This document shows positions 52,817 to 59,850 of a stretch of 64,000 bases of DNA, piece after piece. The position numbers and the translations under genes were made by a program. Every line of letters begins with the position of its first letter. Position 1 is the first letter of the stretch. Source of the stretch: G965198795 sp965198795 (GTDB lineage Bacteria > Pseudomonadota > Alphaproteobacteria > Rhodospirillales > Casp-alpha2); assembly GCA_965198795.1 (NCBI GenBank), contig OZ240674.1, positions 1,054,001-1,118,000 on the forward strand. The letters are read 5' to 3'. The notes under the pieces were generated by a model. It was not told the DNA's origin. It ran no database searches and saw nothing but the letters and a program-made list of their open reading frames with translations.

Positions 52817-52961
52817 GGTGAAAGTACTTTCCAATAATATGATTGGGGCTGTCGGCCCGCGTCTGGACGCTCGGCGGCGGGGCGCCAGCCTCCGGCGGAT
52901 ACCGACGCCTGTCGCCGCATGATCAATCTCCCAGCCATGATGGTTTCAAAAAAACCGGTGA

Positions 52962-54461
52962 CTAGAGGTCGAAATCACTGGTCACGGTGAAGGCGCCGCC
53001 AGCGCCGCGCCAGGACGCTTTGACGGTCTTGAGCCCGTCCCGTTCGGGCGGGCGGCGGGATAGCCGGACGGGTTCGGTCAACAGACATCCTGAAATCGCG
53101 TCCAGACCGTCATCCGGACCTTTCACGCCTGGCCGCCATTCACGCATCTCCTGAACGAACGGCGTTCGCCAAATCCGCCGGTGGGCATGAAGGTGTCCGG
53201 CGGCGAGAACGGGCTCAAAAGCGTCAAGAATGCGCACGTCCTTAGAGCGGCTGGAGACACGCTCCAGCACTGCGGCTGGATCATGGTTCCCGCCAAGCTC
53301 GCGCCTCAATAATCCCGGAAGAAACTTGCCGACGCCGTTGGTTTCGATATTCACGGACGGCAGATGATACCGCTCGGTGAACCGCGCCACCTGCCTGCAG
53401 AGCTGGGTCGCCTCGTCGATGTCGCCGATGATCGACGGATCATGGGTGAGATACTCCACGGCGTGGAGAAAATAGAGTCCGTCCCCGTCGGAAAAGACGC
53501 AGGCGATCACGCTGGCGTCGCCGGCGTCCGGCGCGCCGTAACTGGGATCCCACCAGCAACTGGCGGACAGCAACCGGCGCTCGCCCAGCATCAACGCCGC
53601 TTCGCCGTTGCCCTCTTGATAGATCAGCTCCAAATCATAAAGGCGCAAGCGGTCCGGGTTTAACCGGCCCTCGATTATATTGACGGGCCGCAGCATCATC
53701 TGACTGTTGAACTTGGCGCCGCCGCTGCGCCGTTTAATGGCTTCGACGCGCTCCAGGGGAAAGCGCTCCGGCCATTGACTTCGGCCCGCCGGGCTCAGCA
53801 GCGGAATTTCCAGGCGCCGAAAGCCGTCCAGAAACGGTTTCTGCTCGCCAATCTCGGGATGAGAGCCGGTCCCGTAGATCGTATGGAATGTATGAGGGGT
53901 CCCAACGTAAAGCTGAAGCCCATCCGGCGTCAGGACGAACTCGATTTCGCCGAGCCGTGTCCGCAAATCCAATCGCTTCGGCGCCGTGTCGCAGGTGTTG
54001 GGAACCTCAACGTCGTCGCAAATGATGATGTCGGCGCGAGACCCGGTGACGTTCGCGCCGACGCCCCGGGCCAGCATGGACGGATCGCGCAGTTCGGATG
54101 TCCGGTTAACGGTGAACTGATCCGACGCCCACTGATCCGCCCGCCGTGGTTTCAAGGATTTCGTTAGAGGGTGTTTTTCAACGATTTTCTTGACGTTTCG
54201 GACCATCTTGCGGGCAAGACTGAAGTCTGCGGCCAAGATCAGGATACGAAGATTGGGATCGCGGCAAAGCAGCCAGGCGCAAAACAAGCCGACCAGCGTT
54301 GACTTGCCCGAATTTCTGAACGCCATCAGCAGAAGTTCGCGATGGCCCTGGTCCCAATGGGTTTGAAGCCAGCGGGCGATGCGTATGTGCAGCCGCGGCG
54401 TCGTCTGATCCTGAAGGGTATTCCACAGGACGACGAACAGGTCGAAATCAATGGTCTTCAT
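52962..54461 (-). CDS. Phage terminase large subunit
   Basis: 499 residues. The ATPase: MAFRNSGKSTLVGLFCAW (Walker A) and DIIICDDVE (Walker B). The nuclease half has WDPSYGAPDAGDASVIACVF and later NIETNGVGKFLPG, DGLDAISG. It packages DNA into the capsid. The 157-codon frame before it is the small-subunit position. Confidence 0.93.
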   Translation of the reverse strand: MKTIDFDLFVVLWNTLQDQTTPRLHIRIARWLQTHWDQGHRELLLMAFRNSGKSTLVGLFCAWLLCRDPNLRILILAADFSLARKMVRNVKKIVEKHPLTKSLKPRRADQWASDQFTVNRTSELRDPSMLARGVGANVTGSRADIIICDDVEVPNTCDTAPKRLDLRTRLGEIEFVLTPDGLQLYVGTPHTFHTIYGTGSHPEIGEQKPFLDGFRRLEIPLLSPAGRSQWPERFPLERVEAIKRRSGGAKFNSQMMLRPVNIIEGRLNPDRLRLYDLELIYQEGNGEAALMLGERRLLSASCWWDPSYGAPDAGDASVIACVFSDGDGLYFLHAVEYLTHDPSIIGDIDEATQLCRQVARFTERYHLPSVNIETNGVGKFLPGLLRRELGGNHDPAAVLERVSSRSKDVRILDAFEPVLAAGHLHAHRRIWRTPFVQEMREWRPGVKGPDDGLDAISGCLLTEPVRLSRRPPERDGLKTVKASWRGAGGAFTVTSDFDL

Positions 54462-54493
54462 TCAAGGCTCCGCGAGACGTCCGAAACAGGACG

Positions 54494-54841
54494 TTAAGTG
54501 GGTTCCGCCGGCGCCTCCCCATCGTCCTCGGTCATATTGATATCGGCCAGGGTTCTCTTCGCCAGATCGATCAGACGTTCCGTCTCGCCGGGCGCCGGTG
54601 TTTCCAACTCTGGCGCGCCGTTCTCCGCCCAGGCGAGGATTTTCAGCGCGGAATCCAGATGCTGCAGGGCCGCCTTACAAGCCGCCTGATGGGATTGGAA
54701 ACTTTTGACGTCGTGATTGGGCGCCAACTCGGCGCATGACGCGTAATCCGCCAATATCTTTCGAATGTATTTCGGCAGATGTTGGCGCACCCTCGCGCGG
54801 ATCGCGTGGCTTGGCGATATGGTTTGTCTATCCGATGACAT
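54494..54841 (-). CDS. Phage protein in the terminase small subunit position
   Basis: 115 residues from MSSDRQTISPSHAIRARVRQ. Mostly helical: QHLPKYIRKILADYASCAEL, FQSHQAACKAALQHLDSALK, and an acidic tail (NMTEDDGEAPAE). In T7 the TerS gene lies here; sequence alone does not prove the role. The frame opens further upstream, but that part would overlap the radical SAM gene. It begins 28 bp after the radical SAM stop and ends 32 bp before TerL. Confidence 0.6.
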   Translation of the reverse strand: MSSDRQTISPSHAIRARVRQHLPKYIRKILADYASCAELAPNHDVKSFQSHQAACKAALQHLDSALKILAWAENGAPELETPAPGETERLIDLAKRTLADINMTEDDGEAPAEPT

Positions 54842-54869
54842 GGGCCGGCTCGCGGGGCGCAGAGGCGGA

Positions 54870-56309
54870 CTAGGCGACCCCTCGTCGCCGGCGCTGGTTT
54901 TCCGAGCCGAACTCTTGAAATGTCTCCATAAGGGAGGTGACGTCGAGGACCGCCACGTTGTTTCCAATTTCCGGACGCCTGATGGTGCGTCCGCTGATCC
55001 GGGTCAAAACATGGCCACTGGTGATGTAAAACAGCGCCGCGGCGAACAAGGCGACGTTGAAGGTGAAGGACACGTCACAGCCCGCCCGCCAGTAGTCGCC
55101 CTCTAGGAACATGCAAGAGCCCTTGCAACTTTGCACTACCGGGCATTGTTTGCATTCGTCCCGGGTTAGCATGTGATGCGCGGTGTTCAGGCGGGCGGAC
55201 GAGAGATCGAAGTTCGTCCCGATCAAGTGCTTGCCGTCCTCGCCGTCAAAACTGGTGTTTTGACAGGTCGTGATGTTGCCGCGCAGGTCGATGGCCAGCG
55301 TGTCTTCCCGGTCCATGCCGCATTTTTGCATAAGCGCGTAGGAGGGGCGGGAACTGGCGATGGCGCCGAACAGGTCATCGAGTTTGTCTGTGACCGTCGC
55401 GCATCCAGGAACGCTGGCGCCGCTGACGGCTTCATGGAACAGGATTTCCCGCGCCGCCTGTTGTTCCGGGACCGTAAAGGGAATGCAGAGCATGGCGTCG
55501 CCGTCGTAGGGCAGCAGGATTTCCTCCGTCGTTAACGCAATGCTGTCCGGCGGAATATCGAGCCGGCTTTCAATATGGTTTCGGATCGCCGCGAGGGAGA
55601 GATTATCGCGGGTCAGGACCGCGTTGAAGCCGAGCTTCCGTTTTGCGCCCAGCGTTTCCCAGGCGTATCGCCACATGGCCCGTCTATCCGGATCGTCCAG
55701 GGGATCGCCGCCTCTCAGGGCCATCCCCGGACCGTCATGGGACAAGCCCAGTCCGACGTCATGATCGTCAAGGAAAGCGATGATCTCCCTTGATAACAAA
55801 TCGCCGTTGGAAATGACGTTGAGGCGCGCTTTTGGATAGAGAGAATGCAAGGCGCCGATCAATAAACGGAGCTGCGGCCAGTACAGCAACGGCTCGCCGC
55901 CCCAAAACTCGATCCGGCAATCGGCGCCGTCCCCCCCCGGGCCTCCTGAAAAGACCTTGTGCAAATTATCCAGAAACCGATGAACCTCGTCCCGCCGCGA
56001 TCCGGCGGACCTGGAATGGGCCGCTTGATTGCAATAGGCGCATGATCGATTGCACTTCAAGCCCATGCTGATTTTGAGCACCCGGATGTCACGTTTGATC
56101 CCGGGCGCTTGCGGCGAGACTTCCGCCGCCAAACCGTAGACGCCCGCCTCGTATTTGTAACCCACCGCGTCCAGCGGGACCGGGGCGCCTGATTTCGCGT
56201 CTCGCAGGCTGGAAAGATGCGGGTTCCACAGAAGCTGAATCGAACCGTCGGCGCCTTCCAGGTCGAGGGTGTAATCAAACGCGGTGACGTCGATGCCGGC
56301 GAGTGTCAT
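54870..56309 (-). CDS. Radical SAM protein with SPASM-like C-terminus (prophage cargo)
   Basis: 479 residues. The cluster motif is C86-x3-C90-x2-C93 in GLKCNRSCAYCNQA, followed by the GGEP motif at 137-140 (EFWGGEPLLY). The C-terminal part has further cysteines: C330 and C349 (CGMDREDTL, NITTCQN), then C386, C389, C395, C399 in ECKQCPVVQSCKGSC, and C411. That pattern, C-x2-C-x5-C-x3-C plus flanking Cys, is SPASM, which holds extra iron-sulfur clusters in peptide-modifying enzymes (anaerobic sulfatase maturases, sactipeptide and ranthipeptide synthases). An N-terminal domain of 75 residues may hold the substrate leader. Its start overlaps the upstream gene by 4 bp. A hydrophobic stretch (VALFAAALFYITSG, about 419-432) is odd for a maturase and may be a buried helix. 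Confidence 0.88.
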   Translation of the reverse strand: MTLAGIDVTAFDYTLDLEGADGSIQLLWNPHLSSLRDAKSGAPVPLDAVGYKYEAGVYGLAAEVSPQAPGIKRDIRVLKISMGLKCNRSCAYCNQAAHSRSAGSRRDEVHRFLDNLHKVFSGGPGGDGADCRIEFWGGEPLLYWPQLRLLIGALHSLYPKARLNVISNGDLLSREIIAFLDDHDVGLGLSHDGPGMALRGGDPLDDPDRRAMWRYAWETLGAKRKLGFNAVLTRDNLSLAAIRNHIESRLDIPPDSIALTTEEILLPYDGDAMLCIPFTVPEQQAAREILFHEAVSGASVPGCATVTDKLDDLFGAIASSRPSYALMQKCGMDREDTLAIDLRGNITTCQNTSFDGEDGKHLIGTNFDLSSARLNTAHHMLTRDECKQCPVVQSCKGSCMFLEGDYWRAGCDVSFTFNVALFAAALFYITSGHVLTRISGRTIRRPEIGNNVAVLDVTSLMETFQEFGSENQRRRRGVA

Positions 56310-56947
56310 GGGGCCTCTCTATGAATGATAAGCGGCGGCGTTTGAAAGAGATCCGGATGGTCCATCGGCGTGCCGCTGAGTTGACCGCGGCCGGCGCCGT
56401 CTTGATGAACGGCGATCTCGAACGCGCAGCCGAAAAAAGAGGATGTCGGTCCAACCTTGAAGCGGAAGTGGATGCTTCTATCCAATCGCTTGCAAACACG
56501 GCCCCAGTGCTCGAAGGGGATGGCGCCACTTGTTGGAAACAAATCCGAATGAAGGGAGGATAGGTTTATCGGCGGTTCCGGCCAGCCAAACCGCGGCGCG
56601 GTCGGGATTTGCGGAATGGCGATCCAGGCCCCCTCCCGCCACCCGGGCAGGTCGTTTCTGATCGTAATTCCGGCGACTTCGGTCAAGACGGCGCCGTTCA
56701 GGCCGGAATGAATGTGATCTCCGATCAGCATACGACCGCCGCAGAGAACGGCGGCGCGGCCCGGTTCCGAGTGTTCCCAAAGCAGGGCGGCGTCCTCGCG
56801 CGGGCAGACCAAGTCGGGGATATTGACGTGAAAGTCAACTCCTTCGCGATAACGCGCCGACGCGTCCCTCTGCGGCAAAAGGAAGCGCGCCGTTAAAAGG
56901 GTTTCGTCAATTTGAACGAGCAGATGGAATTTGGCGGCCATACTCAT
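56306..56947 (-). CDS. Unrecognised protein between Hint protein and radical SAM protein
   Basis: 213 residues with no known domain. It is a mixed alpha/beta protein: KFHLLVQIDETLLTARFLLP at the start, ALLWEHSEPGRAAVLCGGRM, NDLPGWREGAWIAIPQIP, and FRFKVGPTSSFFGCAFEIAV. Only a few cysteines. It overlaps both neighbours by 4 bp (start in the Hint gene end, stop in the radical SAM start), which implies equal, coupled translation. By position it could be a recognition or chaperone partner of the maturase, or a virion protein; this is inference. Confidence 0.8.
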   Translation of the reverse strand: MSMAAKFHLLVQIDETLLTARFLLPQRDASARYREGVDFHVNIPDLVCPREDAALLWEHSEPGRAAVLCGGRMLIGDHIHSGLNGAVLTEVAGITIRNDLPGWREGAWIAIPQIPTAPRFGWPEPPINLSSLHSDLFPTSGAIPFEHWGRVCKRLDRSIHFRFKVGPTSSFFGCAFEIAVHQDGAGRGQLSGTPMDHPDLFQTPPLIIHREAP

Positions 56948-58077
56948 GAGCTGCGTCCCTCCAGACCAACGCGCCCGGCGGGTTGGGCCTGAAACTCGAC
57001 CCGCGCGTCGAAGTCAAAGCCGTAGTCGGGGGCGCCGGTCGCCCAAAAGCCCCCGTAAACCGTATAGGATCCGGACCCATTGTGGATGATTGGCTCGTAA
57101 ACCAGCGTGTCTTCCGGGAACTGAATGCGAACCAGAGTCTCGACGGGGACAGTCCCATCGACGCCGAAGGCAAGCGGGTCGCCGACCTCAAGCCGGTGGG
57201 CGGCGTTGGCGGGAACATGATCGCCGGACATCCAATTCTGGCCGCGCCGCTCGCCGAATCCCCGGCGGTCGGCCTCCAGTTCCCGTTCAAAGTCGTCTGG
57301 ATCGGCGCAAGCCCATCCCTTGGTTCGAACCCAGAGGCGATGTCCACCCAGGACCAGGAATTTATCGTTGATCAGGAAGACGCCGCCGCCGCCAACCCTG
57401 CCAACGCAAATCTGGCGGATTTCATTGACCAATCCGAAGGCGCCGATCACGCGTTCGCCGCGGACAAGGGTTTCGATCGGTTTTTGGCTTCCATCGGCCA
57501 TCAGCACCGGCGTGCCGCGAAGGAAGCACGCACAATCACAGGCGCAATTGCACGCACAGGCGCAAGCGCAATTGCACGCGGTGTAGCAGTTGTAGGCCGC
57601 GCCGCCGTTGATTCCACAGTTGCAGTTGTGCCAGGTCCGCTGCTGGGTCTGGATCAAGGGCGTTTGCCGGACGACTTGGAAGCCGCCCGTATAGATTGGT
57701 TTATTGACGTGCGGCAAGGGAGGCGCGCCCAATGTCCTTTGACCGCCCATGAAATCGTATCTATGCACATTTTGCGGGTTGTTCCGCAGGATTGTCCCGC
57801 GATTGCGGTTCGAGGCGCCGCCGCCGACGCCCGGAAAATTCCACCAGTCGCCATTCGGCATTTGCCAATAGGGGTCGCCGTTACAGTTGCCCGCGGCAAT
57901 GACGCCCGAGGCGCAATTGGCGATGGGTTTGACCTCGCGGCGTGTGGCTTGAAAGCCATTCAACGGCTCCCGTAAGCCGCCGCCCTTCTTTCGCACGCCG
58001 GTTAGCCGGTCATGAACCCGTTGTCCCGGATGATCGATCAGTTGTTCCGGGGGTGACGGATGCTTGATTCCGCTCAT
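56944..58077 (-). CDS. Cys-X-Cys array protein with C-terminal Hint domain
   Basis: 377 residues. Part 1 (1-150) is Gly/Asn-rich with no match. Part 2 (151-184) has 12 cysteines: C152, C154, C164, C168 and then every second residue from C168 to C184, with Ala, Asn or Asp between them. Part 3 (184 to about 345) is a Hint domain as in inteins and hedgehog proteins: C184-FLRGTPVLMADGS is block A with the catalytic Cys, FLVLGGHRLWVRTKGW the block B His (H246), VNEI and DHV-type loops follow, and H332-N333 in EPIIHNGSG is block G. The residue after Asn is Gly rather than Cys, Ser or Thr, so splicing cannot occur but N-terminal cleavage can. Stop overlaps the next gene by 4 bp. Confidence 0.85.
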   Translation of the reverse strand: MSGIKHPSPPEQLIDHPGQRVHDRLTGVRKKGGGLREPLNGFQATRREVKPIANCASGVIAAGNCNGDPYWQMPNGDWWNFPGVGGGASNRNRGTILRNNPQNVHRYDFMGGQRTLGAPPLPHVNKPIYTGGFQVVRQTPLIQTQQRTWHNCNCGINGGAAYNCYTACNCACACACNCACDCACFLRGTPVLMADGSQKPIETLVRGERVIGAFGLVNEIRQICVGRVGGGGVFLINDKFLVLGGHRLWVRTKGWACADPDDFERELEADRRGFGERRGQNWMSGDHVPANAAHRLEVGDPLAFGVDGTVPVETLVRIQFPEDTLVYEPIIHNGSGSYTVYGGFWATGAPDYGFDFDARVEFQAQPAGRVGLEGRSS

Positions 58078-58099
58078 AACAGATTGCTCCCTTGGCGGC

Positions 58100-58507
58100 T
58101 CAGTAATCCGCGCCCATCGCCAGCGCTTTGATGGTCCGTCCGGGTCTCGTCGTCGCGTTCACGAACAAGGTCTCGTTAGGACCCAGCGTGATGAAACGGC
58201 CGGGACTTGTGTCCAGCCAGGGGCCTTGAGCGTGATCAAGCAGATCGACGGTCAGGTTCGTCGCGTTCTGTCCGGCGTTGCCGGTGATCGTGACAGTATT
58301 GATATGCACCTGATTGGCGTCATTCGATCTTCTGGTCGCGCCCCAGGAAAGCACTAAAATCCGGGACGACGTGTCCGCGCTTTCCGCCGTGATGGCATGC
58401 ACGCGGGCCCCGTTCGCTCCGGCGGTGAATAAGGCCTTGGGGCTGGTGGTGACATCAATGACGGCGCTGGCGCGGGGGTGTCCGATATAATTAGGGGTCG
58501 CTGACAT
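58100..58507 (-). CDS. Phage structural protein, beta-rich (135 aa)
   Basis: All-beta appearance (VHINTVTITGNAGQNATNLT, FITLGPNETLFVNATTRP) as in head or tail decoration domains. It lies after the fiber gene and 22 bp before the Cys-array gene. No named family is recognised. Confidence 0.65.
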   Translation of the reverse strand: MSATPNYIGHPRASAVIDVTTSPKALFTAGANGARVHAITAESADTSSRILVLSWGATRRSNDANQVHINTVTITGNAGQNATNLTVDLLDHAQGPWLDTSPGRFITLGPNETLFVNATTRPGRTIKALAMGADY

Positions 58508-58526
58508 CGTTCAATCTCCTGACGGA

Positions 58527-59267
58527 TTAGAAAGAGCCGGAAGGGTTCGCGCCGAACCCCTGAGAAAGCAGGTAAAGATGAGTGCCGTGATTGACTGGCG
58601 CCGCCTGGATCGCGGCGGCGCTGGCAATCGCATTCCTTGCCGCGCGTTCGGCCGCTGCGCGCGCGCCGGCGACGCCGGAACGTTCAAGCCGGGCGTTGGA
58701 GGCGGCGTTGGCGGCGTTGGAGGCGCTGGCGGCCGCGTCGTCCGCGCTGGCGCGCGCGTCGCTGGCGCTGGCCGACAGTTGGTCGAAGTCGTCTTTCGAC
58801 GCGGTCAGGTTGCCGTTCTCGTCAAAGATCACGGCTTTCCTGGATCGAACGGCCTTGTCCGGCAGGACGATACCGGCGTCTCCATCGGATGGGGACAGGC
58901 TAATGGTTCGGCTCAAATCGTCGATGACTTGCTGAATGGAGGCGGTCAGAAAATCCAATTCGTCATTGATGACCTTCGCGCGAAATTCGCCCGACTCTTG
59001 AAAGTCCGTCCGGCGTTCCACCGTCAGATAACGGCGAAGGGTGATGCGGGTGTCCGCCGCGGGGGGCGCGTCGAACACGACCGTCCCGCCGCCGGACTCT
59101 CCGGCGTTGGTCACGGTGAAACCGGTCGTTTGCGGGATTTCATCAAAGTAAACTTGCAGATCGGCTGCGGTGAAGATGGGGAATGGATAGGTGAAGGTGT
59201 CGAGCGCGCCGTCCGCGATGTACTGAATTCGGGGGATCACATTGGGCACTGTGATATGGGTCGTCAT
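58527..59267 (-). CDS. Tail fiber protein with T7 gp17-type N-terminal domain
   Basis: 246 residues. The virion-attachment part matches the gp17-type motif: IQYIADGALDTFTYPFPIFT, VYFDEIPQTTGFTVT, ITLRRYLTVERRTDF, EFRAKVINDELDFLTASIQQ. A coiled Ala/Ser-rich part follows (ASASDARASADDAAASASNA), then only about 30 residues to the end (YLLSQGFGANPSGSF). The receptor-binding head seen in longer fibers is missing, so another protein may bind the host. Confidence 0.85.
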   Translation of the reverse strand: MTTHITVPNVIPRIQYIADGALDTFTYPFPIFTAADLQVYFDEIPQTTGFTVTNAGESGGGTVVFDAPPAADTRITLRRYLTVERRTDFQESGEFRAKVINDELDFLTASIQQVIDDLSRTISLSPSDGDAGIVLPDKAVRSRKAVIFDENGNLTASKDDFDQLSASASDARASADDAAASASNAANAASNARLERSGVAGARAAAERAARNAIASAAAIQAAPVNHGTHLYLLSQGFGANPSGSF

Positions 59268-59342
59268 GTGGCGCCTTTCATGAGAACGAAAGGCCGCTCA
59301 ATGGAGCGGCCGCGCGGTGAGATGGTGGAGATGTTTCGAGCG

Positions 59343-59831
59343 TCAATCGAACAGCGATTTGAAAACCTTCGCGGCGTTGTCTTCGATCCGGTTTTCCAGA
59401 TTTTGGCCAAACCCGCTGTTCCGAAATCCCTTTAACCCGGCAAGAACCGGCGAGGGAATATTCCTTAGAAGGTGATCCCGCCGTTTGACGAAGGATTGAT
59501 CGTTCCGCAGAAGCGAGGCCCGTAGTTGGGCGCGGCCGTTCTCGATTTGGTTATCCGCGCCGCGGAGTTTTCGGTTGATGACGGCCGCGGCGGAAGTATC
59601 CGTCGGCGTCCGGCCGCGACCGGCGAAGTTGACCCGGGCGGTCGCCTCACTCTCGCGTTGGGATTGTTTGGCGAGTTCCTCTTGCCGCCCATGCTCTTTG
59701 ACGGCGAGTTCGCGCCGCCGCCGGTGCTCCTCGGCTTGTCGGCGCATTTGAGATTTAGCGGCGCCGCGCGCCTGCGCAGCCGACACCGCCGCCAGAGCGG
59801 CGCCGACGGCGGCGGTTTCAAATCCAGTCAT
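59343..59831 (-). CDS. Internal virion protein-like coiled protein
   Basis: 162 residues from MTGFETAAVGAALAAVSAAQ. An N-terminal hydrophobic helix, a long basic coil (RRQAEEHRRRRELAVKEHGR), then FAGRGRTPTDTSAAAVINRK. The layout matches gp14-type internal proteins of podoviruses, which enter the envelope with the DNA. The longer gp15 and gp16 found in T7 are not present. Confidence 0.65.
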   Translation of the reverse strand: MTGFETAAVGAALAAVSAAQARGAAKSQMRRQAEEHRRRRELAVKEHGRQEELAKQSQRESEATARVNFAGRGRTPTDTSAAAVINRKLRGADNQIENGRAQLRASLLRNDQSFVKRRDHLLRNIPSPVLAGLKGFRNSGFGQNLENRIEDNAAKVFKSLFD

Positions 59832-59850
59832 TCCAGTTTCTCCCGAACGG

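Noticed and set aside
52789..52920. 43-codon minus-strand frame between TerL and the coiled-coil protein
   Set aside because: It has GGGAG before its ATG but overlaps the next gene by 28 bp and encodes an odd Arg/Pro/Ser peptide; possible but not supported.
54494..54967. Longer start of the TerS-position gene inside the radical SAM gene
   Set aside because: The extra 42 residues overlap the radical SAM C-terminus and are low complexity; the ATG at 54841 is more sensible.
57526..57624. Short-unit repeat that might be read as a CRISPR or satellite
   Set aside because: The repeats are Cys-X codons in an intact gene; there are no spacers of constant length.
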